Shown here: piece by piece, positions 51,841-63,971 of the stretch | How the letters are laid out: each line of letters begins with the position of its first letter | Position numbering within the stretch: position 1 is the first letter of the stretch | NCBI RefSeq assembly: GCF_040939455.1 | Contig: NC_134115.1 | Span: 28,484,727 to 28,548,726, forward strand | DNA: 64,000 bases | Direction of reading: 5' to 3' | DNA from: Microcebus murinus | Taxonomy: Eukaryota; Chordata; Mammalia; Primates; Cheirogaleidae | Position numbers and translations under genes: made by a program | Notes under the pieces: model-generated | What the model was told of the DNA's origin: nothing | Database searches by the model: none | The model's input: only the letters and a program-made list of their open reading frames with translations

Positions 51841-53329
51841 CTACAAAGAGATTTGTAAATCATCTACTTAGAAGCATTTTTATGTCCCAGGAATCACTGA
51901 TAAAGAAAATTGGGGAGAGAAGAAGCAAAGGATAATGGTAGGATCCTTGAGGAATGTTTATATGTTGGAGAGGAACAGAGAAAGAAGAAGATAAGAACCA
52001 TATTAAACTAGGGCCAGCTGCATAAAAATGATAGGAGTAGAGTAGCACAGTGTCATGGAAGCTGGGAAGGGTGAGGGGAGCCCGTCATTCATGCAGCACA
52101 CCCCGTGACCAAGGGAGTGACCAAGGCAAAGCCACTGCCTGTAGCTCCTGGCTTTCCTTGTACCTTTGAGATGGGTGGAAGTGGCCCCTGGGGATAAAGG
52201 GTTGCAGGGATAGGGGAAGGAAAATGGAAAGCAGTGAAAACGACTTCCTTTTCAGTAAGTTGGGATGTAAAGGAGAAGGTGAGAGAGTATGAAGTATCAA
52301 ATGAATAGCATAGTAGAGGGAAAGTAGTGTTTTTAGTTTAGGGAGACTTGAGCCTACTTTACTAACTGAGGAGAGGAATCTATTGAGAGGGAGAGAGACT
52401 GAAAATATAAAGGAAAATCTAAATTGATGGAGTATTGAAAATGATGGGAGAATACCCAGATGAAAGCAAAGGGAGGACTGTTCTGAGACAGAAGCATAGG
52501 AATTTTAAGGTGAAAAGAAAGGAATTTGGCCACAGTTTTTAATGGAAAGTCTAAAGAGGGGTGGGCAGGTTCAATTAGGGGTGAACAGCAGATTATCACC
52601 CAACTATGAGGGCCTCCTGTGTTTAAAGAGCATGAATTTGTAGTGGAATGAATTAGTTCCTGAAAATTGGAGTTTGACAACTACTTAGGTAATTTTTGGA
52701 ATAGTGAGCATTTAATGTTGCTAAGTACAGCGGTTCTTGATTCCTTAAATGCAATGAATAGAGAAGAATGTTTATCTGAATAAGACACTTTATCTGAAGT
52801 ATTTCCTGTGAACATTCTGTCTGAGAGATCACTGAGTTAAGTTCATAGTAAAATAATGGGGAAAAACATAAGTGTTTTTTAAAAGATGAGATTTCCCTGT
52901 CTATCAAGGCATGATATGACTTTACAGTGGAGAGTAAAGTTGATTTTCAAAAGAAAAATGTAGCTAGCATCTTACCAACACTGTACCAATTATATGCACT
53001 CAATGTATGTTCATCGCATGAATGCATGAATACATATTTTTAGTCAGCTTAGTATAGTATCTAAGATCTAAAATTTAAGGATTACTTTCTTACACACTGG
53101 ACATTTAATGAGTCACATCCTGTGGTCTATATAAGTTTATGATAGAATTAAAACTATTTAATTTATTCATGCCTGGTATATACATTGAAGCTTTACCAAA
53201 AAAAAAAATCCTACTTTTTTCCACAAAATGATTGTATACCCTTTAGACCCGTGAGTTATGGGGTTGTGTCATGATTCCAGACGAATTTATGGAACTTCAA
53301 CTGTGGTGAGTGATGTTTTTGAGGTTCTA

Positions 53330-53750
53330 ATGATGAGATTTATTCATTATTTCAACAGGTATTCATTGAACACCGTCTCTGGACCAGACACTATTCTATG
53401 TGTAAGGGATACAGCTGGGGGGGGGGAGGGGGAAGTCCCTAATAACACAGGGCTTTTAGTGGGAGGAGACTACAAATAAATAAGCAAATACATAATATGT
53501 CAGGTGGTGGTAAGTGCTATGAAGAAGAATAAAACAGGGGGACAATAAAGCACGACAATGTGTGGGGTGGTAATGTTATTTTATGTAGGGTGGTCAAGGA
53601 AGGTCTTGAGTGGAGAGAGCTTAAAGATGTGAAGGAGTGAGCCCTGAAGATATTTGGGGCAAGGGTCTTCCAGGTGGAGGGATTATCAAGAGTGAAGGGA
53701 CTGAGGTGGGAACACGTTTGGCACGATCCAGGGACAGCAGGGAAGCCTCA
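53330..53750 (-). repeat. L2 LINE fragment, antisense
   Basis: The stretch 'tattcattgaacaccgtctctggaccagacactattctatg', 'aataagcaaatacataatatgtcaggtggtggtaagtgctatgaag' and 'gtcttccaggtggagggattatcaagag' matches the L2 minus strand. It is a second copy of the family seen at 51,250. Confidence 0.7.
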
Positions 53751-56700
53751 TTGGTCTCCTCGGTTCACCTGGACGTTGTGTGGTATCACACCTGGTAGGT
53801 GCTGCAGCCACTTAGAGAATATGCAATTAAATGCTTTGCCTTTCCGTATTGAAGTGGTCGCCCACATAAGGCCGTACACAACGTACCATATTTGGGCTGA
53901 CCTGTGAATCAGTACTGGGTTTATGAAAGGGTGGATGTCTTTAAAGAAGTTTATTTTTAAGTTATAAAACAAAGAGTGATTCTGTCTGGGTAGTGATGAA
54001 TGCTAGTCAGCTGGAAGTAGACCCTGTCCTTGGAACTTCCATATCACTCTTTTGTGGTCTGAATATTCTTTAAATATAAGTTTCTTTTCCGTCTCCTTGT
54101 TTCATTTCTCATTCTCAAGTGTAAGGTCCTCGAGGCTAGAACTTTGTTTTGTTCATCTGGGTATATCCTACAACACACGGAAAGACCCTTTGGGGATCAT
54201 TAAATACTTACTGAAAGGAATGGATGACACATTTCCAAAGATTTAAGTAAATTCAGGTGTAAAGAATGAGGGTAAAGCTGTTTTACCTTGACTTCTGCAG
54301 ACGGCTAGCTGTTTTTCAAAGAGAACATAAAATCACCACATGATCCTGAAGTGGTTTATGCATGCAGACCCTGAGACAAGGACTTGAGTCCACATGGTTT
54401 ATCTGGGAGGCAAACCCAAGCAACAAAAGTGAGAGAGTAGAGAAAATGAGACAGGGAAGGGAAGAAAGCCAATAAGAGGTGAGTTAATGAGCAGGTTACC
54501 ACTGCGGGCAAATGGGGCTTGGCTCTGCTGGGATCAGTGTAGACTGCACCTTAGAATTGCCCACCAAGCAATGGAGAAACTGGAGTATTTATCCACCATT
54601 TCCCCTGGGGGCATTAAATCCCCAGCACTTTAGGGCTGCCAGTATTAGGCTGAGCAAGCTCCAGCGGCACCAGAGACAGCCCGAGAGTGGAGAAGCAGAG
54701 AGGCAGAGCCAGCTGGAGGAGGGAAGGTGTCTATGTATGCAGGAACTGTCAGTCAAAGCTATAGTGGAACTCAGAAGTAGCGCAGAGATATCATAAAGAA
54801 TTTTTTAATGGGTAAGAATTGGTTTGATAGCAGTTTATTGGTATTTTAATTTAGGGATTTTAATGTACTGTAACAACTGCCTATAGTTCAGTTCACTCAC
54901 AAGCGAACTACTGACAACCCTCAGTTATCTGAGATGCAGATTATCATATGTGCCTGTGTGTAAGGTACCCCCAATTAAAGGGGTAGCCCCAGTTTTCCAG
55001 TGAGCAGGTTTTTAAAAAGCTTCTTTAAGTTCTTAATGCCAACTTGAATTTTCACATTCTAGGAGTATAAAGAGAGAAGTGTCTTCTTATATTTACTAAT
55101 TTACTTACACATATTTAAAAATCACGTTACATAAAATTAATAATTTAGGAATATGACATCCTTCCACACTCACATTTTATGAAATCACTTATTCAAATGT
55201 TCCATATGCTTTTTTGACTTCAGAGTCTTTGTCATTATTAGGTCACTTTTGGCATATTCGTTTCTGTTTAACTTGTTTGGGTTATAGCACTTCTTGGATT
55301 TCTGTATGATGTTGCTGCTACAAACTTCATTCCAAACCCTGTACCCATTCACATCACACAAGACCATTTGTTTCTTCCTTTCTACACAATCTCAGCAACC
55401 CAGGACTTCTGTATGACTTGTATAATGACATCCAATACAGGCCATTGAGAAGCCCCTCCTCAGGAATATTTACTTAAATCAGTGTTAAATCAGTAAAGCT
55501 TCCTTTACTCATTCGTTCAGTAATTTATCTTATTTCAATCACCTGACCTCTGTAAGTACCCCTATCTGTATTGATTGAGGTGTTTTCAGGCTGTTTTCTC
55601 CAAATAGTAGCCTCTGAGACATATAGATCCTTTGCATCAAATCTGCAGTCCTACCAGGTAATATGTTCCTGACATGGTTTCTCCCTTTAAAATCAGTTGC
55701 CATCACATCCAGCATTAATGAATTGCTTGATTTTCCCTTCCTATTATCTTGGAGGTAACAGGCCTTTTGCTTTTTGACATTCAGAATAAAGAAATTAAAA
55801 GAATGCCTGATGCTATGGGGGATTGTGTGAGCATTTAAACGTAAGGCAACTTTTTCTTTTCTGAAACACACTTTTTTGGAGAACAGAAATCTCGTCTTCT
55901 TTTTGTATCTTTAAGGGGATTGTGGGAGGTTGTTGCAGTATGGTGGTGGCGAAACCAGTCCCTGCCCACCAGGTTTCCTCCTCAGCCTCCTCTTCTGTTC
56001 CCTGGTGGATTAATTAGTGTACAATTAGTGTGAAAAAAATAGCAATGGTTTATTTCACAAAGGAGTTGATTGGTCATCATTCCAAATAATGTAATCATTT
56101 ATGTTGTTGACTTTTGATACATTTTGTATCTTGATATCAATCCTGTGTTCATTAGCAGACACACTTTATTTTAAGACAAAGTATATATAAATTCTTTTTT
56201 CCTATAACTTATAGCATATTTTAAAAGCAGAGGAAGGAAGAGCTTTTCATTTAAGAAAATTCCACATGGAGTAATTACGCCCAAACTTGACTATTAGTGA
56301 ATTAGGATTTTTATACTGGACTTTCCTAAAATGGATAACACTCTGTTACAGTGGCTTTTACACATCTTTGACCATGATTTTTAGCGAGAATACAATTTAC
56401 ACGATAGCTTCGCAATATAAATGAATGTGTAAACATACACACATCACTAAAACATGTTTCACTCAACAATACTTTGTTCTTTGTTATATGTAATCCACTC
56501 TGATGTTTTCTATTCTATTCTCTTCTGTGTGTATGCCAACCCGCTGAACTGATTTCAGCATTAATGGATCCTGACATGAAGTTGAAAAAAACACTGTTCT
56601 ATTGTTTTACATCCATCAGAAGAGTGCTTTACTTTCTTATAGTATGAAATAATTTCATGTCAAAAGTTTTTGTTTTTCATTTGTTTCAAATTGTTAGGAT

Positions 56701-57703
56701 ATTTGGTAGTAAGGGTGTATGCTGTCACAATAATTATAAAGGAAAACTTTATTTTTGAGTAGACATTTTATTTCCCAAAGAAGAAATTATTAGCATGGAA
56801 AGTAGAGTAAGATGAATGGATTGGTTTCTAAAGGTAGTGGCTTTGCTGGGTTGTGTGAATTGTGTCGAGTCCCTGGGCCCTGACCTTGTTACTGGGCTGA
56901 TTCCTCACGGGTCTGGCTAATCTCTCCGCACGGTTCTTTCCTGTCCTCCCTTCCTGCCTCTCTCTCTAGCTGCTGTCCCCCAGCACCCAGAGTTCTGGAT
57001 GTTCAGTTCAATTCCTTAATTCTAAATGTCAACCTAATATATTTCTTTGCAGATGTGAAAATAATTTTTACGCCCATTTCTCTCACAAATCTCTTGAAGA
57101 TATGAGAATTTTTTCCCCTGAGCGAATACCTGGGAGAGTTTTATCCTAAAGGGGCTAGAAATTGTTCCACAGATGGAATGTTTCCATAGTGTCCAGTCAT
57201 ATGGAAGTCTGACTTAATCTTAGGTTCAGGTATGACTGTGTCTTTTATGGCTCTCTGGTTGTCTATGGTAAGAACATATCAATTCCTTTTCTAAAAGCTC
57301 AGCAGCTTCCCCAGCCAGGGACTAAAACAGCTTACGTTACAACTGCAAAGGGCCAGGCATTGTGCGCTAAGTACTCTTCACAACAAACTCAGTCACTTCT
57401 CACAATGGTCTTTCTTACATTTTGTCACCATGTCAGGAGAGAACATATATTGCAGATGGGACTTTGAGGCCCTCAGGTTCTCTCAGTGACTAAAGGAAAG
57501 GGCAAAGAGGGTTTGCCTCAGGTCCAGGGATAGGAATAGGTCTAGACAGCTCCTGGTCCTGAGTCTCCTTAGTCCTCTGGGCCCAGCAGCCGCCTCCCTC
57601 CCCACTCTCCCCTGTGGACTCTCTTGTCTATGATGCCGTCATCCTGGTTGGGCTGTCAGTGTGTGTGTCTGTGTGTGTGTGCACGTACACACACATTAGT
57701 GTT

Positions 57704-58148
57704 TGTCTTAGTCTGTTCAGTGTTGCTATAACAATACCCAAGGCTGGATAATATATAAAGAAAAGGGGTTTATTTGGCTCAGGATTTTGGTAGCTGGAAG
57801 GTTTAAGATTGGGCAGCCACTTCTGGTGATGGTCTTGTGCTGCTTCCACTCATAGCGGAAAGTGGAAGTAGGATGGGTGTGTGCAAAGAGGTCACATGGT
57901 GAGAAAAGCAGCAAGAAAGAGAAACTGAGGAAGTCAGATTTTTTTTTAACAACCCACTGTCCAGGAAATTAAACCATTCTTGCAAGAGCAGGAACTCATC
58001 ACCGAGGGAGGGCATTCATCTGTTTGTGAGGGATCCGCCCCCATGACCCAGACACCTCCCATCAGGCCCCACCTGCCTACACTGCCTCACCAGGGTTCAC
58101 ACTGCAACATGTGTTTTGGCGAAGACAGACCACATCCAAACCATAGCA
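57704..58148 (-). mobile_element. Solitary MaLR LTR (MST/THE1-type), antisense
   Basis: On the minus strand it starts tgctatggtttggatgtgg and ends cactgaacagactaagaca, with 'ggtggggcctgatgggaggtgtctgggtcatgggggcgg' inside. This is the MST/THE1 LTR pattern, about 445 bp, TG...CA. Adjacent GT-rich sequence (57,650-57,690) and gtgtt/gttgt flanks make the target copy uncertain. No internal sequence is attached. Confidence 0.75.
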
Positions 58149-58456
58149 GTTGTTGCACTGACTTCTCTCCAGTCTTGGCCCCATGGGGTAAAAGGGGTTC
58201 AGGATGAGTTGGAATATGGTGCTGCCATAATTAGCCACCAACAATGAACAAGTCCCCAGATTAGGCCGAGCCTCAGCTTCTCCAGGTGTAAAAGGACTGA
58301 CGAAATCTGCCCTTCCCATCTCTTGCCACACAGGGCCACTGGGGTCAAAGGAGATGCAAAGGGCTATCGAAAAGGGAGACATGCCACTTCCTTCATAATG
58401 ACATTGAGTAGAAGGGAATCTGTCATCCTAATCCCTAATGTCACCTTCCTCTAAGC

Positions 58457-58798
58457 CAGGACTCAGCAAACATTTACTGTATAGGGCCGGGTAGTCAATA
58501 GGTTTTGTGGGCATTATGGCGTCTGCCACCACTTCTCAGTTCTGCTCTTGTAGTGCAAAAGCAGCTGGAAACAATATATAAACTGATGAATGTGGCTGTA
58601 TGTATTCCAATAAAAGTTAATTTATGGACACTGAAATTTTATTTTCATTTCATTTTCACATGTCCCAAAATTTTGATACCCCTTTAGATTTTTTTTCCAA
58701 TCATCTAAAACTATTAAAAACCATTCTTGGCTGCCAGGCAGTACAAAATCAGGCAGTGGGCTGGATTCGTCCCAAGGACCTTAGCTTGCTGAGCCCTG
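58457..58798 (+). mobile_element. hAT-type non-autonomous transposon
   Basis: Begins 'caggactcagcaaacatttactgtatagggccgggtagtcaataggttttgtgggc' and ends 'caaggaccttagcttgctgagccctg', inverted ends of the CAGGG(T)..GCAAAC family. The internal 'gtagtgcaaaagcagctggaaacaatatataaactgatgaatgtggctg...ttccaataaaa' is diagnostic of the common mammalian family. Confidence 0.75.
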
Positions 58799-59844
58799 GT
58801 CTGAACTCTCACAGCGCTCGGTACCACTTTGGATTCCAGCAGCTCATGCTCCATCTCCCTTTCTCATCTTTCCAAAGTATATACCCAACCACACACATTT
58901 TTAAAAAATTTCCCCTAACACTGGGAAGGATAGTATCATGTATATAGTATACACACACACACATGCTATATGCTGAATATTTATTGAATAAATGAGGATA
59001 AGAATCTGTTGCTTTTCTATATATCCTATTTTTCCATCTTTAAAAGAAATTCTGCTTATTTCTCGAGTAAACCTTTGGGAATGATCAAGTCAACATTTTT
59101 GTGATTAAATATAAGGGCTTTGGGATTCTTGCCTTAAAGTTTTTCCTCCTCTGCTATTAACCGTAAAAGGAAAAGAATGTTAGGGAGGACAGAAGGGAAA
59201 AACAAACAGACAAAACAAAACCAACATTTCAGCATGAAAAGGGCTTATTAGAGAATAACTGAAGTGGCCAAACATTTAGCTTTGCTCCCCTGGGCTTTCT
59301 GAAACTATAGGGAACTCTGAAGTGCTTTCATGCCTCAGCTGCCAACATATCCCTACTTTTTGGTGTGCTTTCCCCAAAATTTAACACCAGAGCCAGAACT
59401 CTGTGCATTTGGCTATAAATAAAGAGGACCTAGGAGAACATACCTTATTTTTTTTTATCTGTATTTCCCCAATGTGTTTTGAGGAATCATGCACATCTTC
59501 TTTAAAAAGCAAAGCCTTAAACACAGCTTGTATTTTACTTCTTAATAACTATAGGCTTGGAAGTTGAATTTTAGGAAATATATACATTTAGATTTTTCTT
59601 CTCAAAATGAGGTAGACAGAAACTAGATGCTGGAATTGATAGCAGGTGTGCGTGTGTGTTATTCCGAATAGTCTATATATTACTCTATAATAAGGATATT
59701 GTGTGTGGGTATTTGAGGGATGGGAAGAAGGGAGTGTGCTAGAAAATTGGGGCCAAAGTCATTAACAGTATATACTCCTTATTAAAATTTGTTAAGGGAA
59801 GAAACAATTAAGTCAGCTTCCAATTAAGTACTTAACTATATCAG
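58799..59844 (+). other. Presumed APBA1 intron 1, up to the provirus
   Basis: Unique-looking AT-rich DNA with a short AC repeat at 58,952-58,964. No gene or exon recognised. The last six bases, tatcag (59,839-59,844), are one candidate copy of the provirus target-site duplication; its partner would lie outside the window. Confidence 0.55.
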
Positions 59845-60172
59845 TGTCGCGCCCGCCTCGCCAGCAAGGAAGACGCGGCAACAGGAGTTCTTCTGACCGT
59901 GCTTTAATGGGGTTCCCTTTAAACTTGCATGATGCGGAAGACCCAGCCCGGCAGCGCGCAGGCCGCTATATACCCCAGAAGTACAACCCCTAAGCTGCGA
60001 TAGGCCGCTCAACTGTCGAGCCACCAAAGCATTAGCCCATATCAGGACCCTTTGTTTGCATTCTCGCGCCACAGGGCAACCGACAATTATGCGTGCGCTG
60101 AACTTGTTAGCTGCTCTAGGCAAAGCCGGAAACAGGCGCCAACTTGTAATGGCGTTGACACCGCGCCCCACA
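59845..60172 (-). repeat. 3' LTR of the IAP-like provirus
   Basis: The LTR is 328 bp and, in sense orientation, begins TGTGGGGCGCGG and ends GGCGGGCGCGACA, with the TG...CA ends of retroviral LTRs. A TATA-like tatatag is at 59,972-59,966 and ATTAAA (polyadenylation signal) at 59,908-59,903, leaving a short R/U5. CpG is frequent, so methylation decay has been slight. The first 29 bases on the + strand are identical to the start of the other LTR at 63,972. Its own open frame (minus, about 111 codons) is incidental. Confidence 0.92.
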
Positions 60173-60187
60173 TCTCCCCCTGTTTTA
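60173..60187 (-). promoter_or_regulatory. Polypurine tract
   Basis: The sense strand reads AAAACAGGGGGAGA directly against the LTR's first TG. This is the expected plus-strand primer site of a retrovirus and fixes the LTR boundary at 60,172. Confidence 0.88.
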
Positions 60188-60479
60188 TTAATTTAATGAG
60201 AGCTGAGCAACCGTTCAGCACCGTCCTTCGACCGTGCGATCAAGGTTGCAGAGCCTCACTTTCACCAGCAACCACCTATCCTCGTGCAATGAGCACAACT
60301 CGGAGGTGTGCAAAGGCTGGCTGTGGGATAGGAGACATGCCTTATTAGGTGCAATGGGAGAGACCCCTCAGAGTACAAAGGCCATGTCTGCTAAAATACC
60401 TGGGGGTAGGAGCGGGTGCAACCCAAAACTAGGCTAACCTTTTAGCATGGTCAACCACACCTGTGCAGACTGTCTCAGT

Positions 60480-61129
60480 TCAAGCGCAGCAAATGTCTGT
60501 GCCAATACCACATGGTCCGTGGCTGCAAGACCGAAACAAAGTCATAGAGCTAGGAGCTTCAACAGAAACAGGAATGTATCTAGGCAAGCAGGTAACAATG
60601 GCAGAGGGGTGAGACATGGCATTCCAACACAATGTATAATTGCACGTATTAGAGGAACAGTTCACATGTGTACTAGAGGGTTTTTCCGTGGATACCACCC
60701 AGATAAACGGGGGCCAAACCCAGACAGGTGTAGGGGCAAAGGTCGCGTTTTGCCCTCCCGCAATCACCCTCACAGAACCTTTAAAAGAGTCGCTAAGATT
60801 CCATGCGAAACTAGCATTTCTTGCCATACCCCCAGCCACCAATGGACAGGGGGGCCAAGTCCGTGCAGCTTCCGTTAACCCCACACAAAACACAAAGTCC
60901 CCTTCAAGGAGAAGGATCTATTTCCCTCCAGATTACTACTCTGTGTGTCCAACGGCATATACGCAGTGTCCAGGGAAACATTAGTAGAAAAGAAGCGAGG
61001 GAAAATTGGTGAGTTATGTGTCACAGGCATCGGCAGGGGAGGCACTGACAGGATCCTCCAGCGTGGCTCCGCTGCCGTCCTCGCGATCATCCATGCTGTC
61101 GTCAGGAGGAGTAGCCACTGGGTCCCCAT
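60480..61129 (-). pseudogene. env: Truncated, frame-broken env surface-subunit remnant
   Basis: A Met at 61,129 opens a hydrophobic signal-like start ([16 protein letters not shown]), overlapping the 3' end of pol by 116 bp as in betaretroviruses. That frame stops at 60,875. A second frame, 60,893 to 60,480, continues with surface-subunit features: several N-x-S/T glycosylation sites and paired cysteines. So a frameshift separates the two near 60,875-60,893. After 60,480 nothing resembling a transmembrane subunit, fusion peptide or furin site is seen before the polypurine tract, which is only about 290 bp away. The fragment cannot give a functional envelope. Confidence 0.75.
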
Positions 61130-63887
61130 GCTGCTCTGGAGGCTGCTGCACCGTTCTAGTCAGCCGCGTGGGCACCCAGATGGGATTGTCCTGGTCCTGT
61201 GGAAAAATACAAATAGCTCCCCTGGATCTCATTAACACTGGATCCGGGCCTTTCCATAGGTTAGACAACACATCTTTCCACTTCACTAATTCTTTCTGTG
61301 GCGGAGCAGGCGTGACATGCCTGTCTGCTGCCGAACGTCCCTTGACATCTAAATTTAAAAAATTTAAAGTAAAGAGAGCAAAGGAGAGGCGTCCTTTGGG
61401 TGATAGCCCTAGCTGTAGGGCATCTCCCCCTTTTTGTTTTTGTAAGTACATTTTGAGCGTGCCGTGAGCACGTTCCACGATGCCTTGCGCTTGAGGGTTG
61501 TAGGGAAGACCGGTACGGTGCTCCACACCCAAGCGAGTGCAAAACTGCTGAAAAGATTTTGAGGTATAAGCCGGGCCATTATCTGTCTTAATAACCCGGG
61601 GCTTGCCCCAGGCTGCCCAAGCTTCTAGGCAGTGAATGATAACGTAACTTGCCTTTTCTCCAGCCAGAGGCGTGGCATGAAGGACGCCTGAGCACGTGTC
61701 AACAGACACGTGAACATACTGAAGCTTCCCAAAGGATGGGACATGAGTTACATCCATTTGCCACAGTTGTAGAGGACGCAAACCCCTAGGATTTACGCCC
61801 GTATGAACAACAGTGCGATAAGGAGCACAACTTGGACATTGCAGTACAATCTCACGAGCATCTGCACGTGTGATGCTGAACTTAAGTCGTAAGGTTTCAG
61901 CTGGCACATGATAAAGTTTATGAAAGTCTATGGCGGCGGCGTGGCCATCAGACACCCAGAGGGCGCGAGTGGCGCGATCTGCCATAGCATTTCCCGCAGC
62001 CATAGGTCCAAGTAACAAGGAATGAGCTCTGATATGCTGAATGGAAAATGGGTTTTTCCTATTTTGAATAGTATTCCTAATTTCTGTAAATACAGAAAAG
62101 ACTGTACTTTTGGCAAGAATGTGAAAGGAGTTTTCTAACTGTTTAACTGCGTTGACCACATAAAAGGAATCTGAGATGATGTTGATAGGTTCAGTGATGG
62201 TACTGAGAACCAGACCGACTACGGCACACTCTACTAGCTGAGGAGAAGAATAGTTAAACTGTTTTGTATACACCTTGTCCTGAATGACATAGCTCCCAAT
62301 ACCTGTCTTAGAGCCATCGGTATACACATCCAAGGCATTAACCAAAGGTAACAATGAAGTTACTTTTGGGAAAATAAGCTCGTTTCTCATTGCAAACTGC
62401 AATAAGGCATGTCTGGGATAATGGTTGTCAATGCTCCCTGGGAAGGTGCATCTCAATATGGCCCATGCATCAAGAGTGGCACATAAGGTGTTTACCTGAT
62501 TGGCAGTATATGGACAAATCAGGCTATCAGGGTGACGTCCAAAATGGGATACAGCCAAACTAATACCCTTTAAAGCTATCTCGGCCACACAGGTAGGATA
62601 ATGGCCAATCACCTTTCCTGGAGAGGCTTGAGGATGCACCCATAAAAGGGGACTATCCTGCCAAAGCACTGCCGTAGCCATGCCCTGAGGCAAAACCTGC
62701 CATTGATATCTTGCATCAGGCTGCTCATGGTTTATGGAAGGAAGCGTGAATGCAAATCTGCTTTTATCTTGTGGATGCAAGGGAATAGAGAAAAAACAGT
62801 CTTTAATGTCCAAGATAATTAGACTCCAATGTTTAGGCAAAGCTGAGAGAAGGGGCAGTCCTCTTTGAACAGGCCCCATAAGCTGCATCTGGGCATTAAT
62901 CGCTCTAAGGTCATGCAACAGTCTCCATTTACCAGACCTTTTCTTAATCACAAAAATAGGAGTATTCCAAGGAGAATGAGAGGGTTCAAGATGCCCAAGA
63001 GTAAGCTGCTCTTGCACTAGCTTATGGGCCGCGAGTAACTTTTCAGAGGGTAAGGGCCACTGGGGCACCCACACTGGCTCCTCTGTTTTCCAGGGTATGG
63101 GCAGAGGATCCCCAGCGGCGAGCGGCCCCCAAGAAAAACCCAGCCCTTCCCAAGGCGGGGCATGCGGAGGTGGGCGGTACCGCTCACAACCTGCCGCTTC
63201 CTGAAAAACCGGTTCCTCTTTCTCTTCTAGTTCCTCCCCCGCCTCCTCCCCTGAACTTGAGGAAGTAAGAGAAGAGGAAGAAGAGGAATCATCCTCAGAA
63301 ATATTTAATTTTTTAAATTCTGACAGAAAAAGGCTATCTCCTCTGTCTTCTGTCCTGTCCTTTCCTTTGTTATTTTTATTCCTGGTACTTTTACATTTCT
63401 TTCTCTCCCTTTTCTTCTTTCTCTCCCTTTTCTTCTTTCTCTCCCTTTTCTCCTTTCTTCTTTCTCTCCCTTTTCTCCTTTCTTCTTTCTCTCCCTTTTC
63501 TCCTTTCTTCTTTCTCTCCCTTTTTCTCCTTCTTTCTCTCCCTTTTTCTCCTTCTTTCTCTCCCTTTTTCTCCTTTCTTTCTCTCCCCTTTCTTCTTTCT
63601 TTCTCCCTTTTCTTCTTTCTCTCCCTTTGCAGGTCGGGCTGCGCTATCCCTCCCTGCATTTTCCTTTTTTGAGCTCTATATTCCTTTTTTCCACCTTTTA
63701 CCGCGGTACTTCCCTTACTGCTTCTCTCTGAGCTTGCGTCTTGCAAGTCACTCAGTGCACTTTGGCTAGCTGCTACGCGCGGGCCTGAAGTCTCATCATA
63801 CAGGCATTTTATGATAATAGGCCACAAAAAGCGCCGCAGCAGAATATTACCCATTTTTTGGAAGCAGGGGAGTTTTGACCGTCCCAC
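61014..63887 (-). CDS. Gag-Pol deletion-fusion open frame of the provirus
   Basis: There are 957 codons with no stop. The likely Gag start is the second Met (63,854; MGN, a myristoylation-type N-terminus), giving 946 residues. Order (numbering from 63,887): Gag N-terminus 12-85; a Lys/Arg/Glu repeat tract about 88-165; a Ser then Glu-rich stretch 196-225; a Pro-rich late-Gag-like [10 protein letters not shown]; then a reverse transcriptase part 265-405 ([31 protein letters not shown] with D360, LPQGM). The YxDD motif, thumb and part of the connection are missing. RNase H follows with D524, E553, D573, D637. Integrase has H656, H660, C684, C687 and D712, D769, E805 (D-x35-E) and a C-terminal GPD...W domain. 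Most of matrix, capsid, nucleocapsid and protease are also gone. Every deletion kept the frame. It cannot polymerise DNA by itself. Confidence 0.88.
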   Translation of the reverse strand: MGRSKLPCFQKMGNILLRRFLWPIIIKCLYDETSGPRVAASQSALSDLQDASSERSSKGSTAVKGGKKEYRAQKRKMQGGIAQPDLQRERKKKREKERRKGRERKEKKGEKEGEKGRERRRKRERKKKGEKGEKEERRKGRERRKEKRERKKKRERKKKRERKKCKSTRNKNNKGKDRTEDRGDSLFLSEFKKLNISEDDSSSSSSLTSSSSGEEAGEELEEKEEPVFQEAAGCERYRPPPHAPPWEGLGFSWGPLAAGDPLPIPWKTEEPVWVPQWPLPSEKLLAAHKLVQEQLTLGHLEPSHSPWNTPIFVIKKRSGKWRLLHDLRAINAQMQLMGPVQRGLPLLSALPKHWSLIILDIKDCFFSIPLHPQDKSRFAFTLPSINHEQPDARYQWQVLPQGMATAVLWQDSPLLWVHPQASPGKVIGHYPTCVAEIALKGISLAVSHFGRHPDSLICPYTANQVNTLCATLDAWAILRCTFPGSIDNHYPRHALLQFAMRNELIFPKVTSLLPLVNALDVYTDGSKTGIGSYVIQDKVYTKQFNYSSPQLVECAVVGLVLSTITEPINIISDSFYVVNAVKQLENSFHILAKSTVFSVFTEIRNTIQNRKNPFSIQHIRAHSLLLGPMAAGNAMADRATRALWVSDGHAAAIDFHKLYHVPAETLRLKFSITRADAREIVLQCPSCAPYRTVVHTGVNPRGLRPLQLWQMDVTHVPSFGKLQYVHVSVDTCSGVLHATPLAGEKASYVIIHCLEAWAAWGKPRVIKTDNGPAYTSKSFQQFCTRLGVEHRTGLPYNPQAQGIVERAHGTLKMYLQKQKGGDALQLGLSPKGRLSFALFTLNFLNLDVKGRSAADRHVTPAPPQKELVKWKDVLSNLWKGPDPVLMRSRGAICIFPQDQDNPIWVPTRLTRTVQQPPEQHGDPVATPPDDSMDDREDGSGATLEDPVSASPADACDT
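63387..63633 (-). repeat. Purine-rich simple repeat inside the fusion frame
   Basis: The + strand is a pyrimidine tract of repeated tttctctcccttttct-type units (about 15-25 bp, imperfect). Read in sense it is GA-rich and encodes the Lys/Arg/Glu tract. The units vary in length, but the surrounding frame stays open. Confidence 0.93.
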
Positions 63888-63951
63888 ACGTCAGTTCTGA
63901 ACTCTACCTCTTCCGAGGTCGTCTCCGCTGGTGCCTCAAAGTTGTTTCAAG

Positions 63952-63969
63952 TCCCGGGTTTCGGCACCA
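63952..63969 (-). promoter_or_regulatory. Primer-binding site for tRNA-Phe
   Basis: The + strand tcccgggtttcggcacca equals the 3' 18 bases of mammalian tRNA-Phe (with CCA) as I know it, so the sense-strand site pairs with it perfectly. It lies two bases from the LTR end (63,972). Most class II primate proviruses use tRNA-Lys; tRNA-Phe is typical of rodent IAP. Confidence 0.9.
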
Positions 63970-63971
63970 CT

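Larger units (their letters stand above)
48419..57703 (+). other. APBA1: Presumed APBA1 intron 1, first part
   Basis: No coding exon with splice-phase support is found. Contents: CpG-island shoulder to about 49,130, then mostly unique AT-rich DNA, L2 fragments at 51,250-51,840 and 53,330-53,750, a G run at 53,418-53,431, and unassigned sequence from 53,900 to 57,700. The intron call depends on the APBA1 assignment. Confidence 0.5.

Noticed and set aside
59836..60171. Minus-strand 111-codon frame in the LTR
   Set aside because: Spans LTR regulatory DNA and runs out of the element. No protein similarity; chance frame.
63367..63672. Plus-strand Leu/Ser/Phe-rich 101-codon frame
   Set aside because: Antisense reading of the purine repeat in the viral fusion frame.
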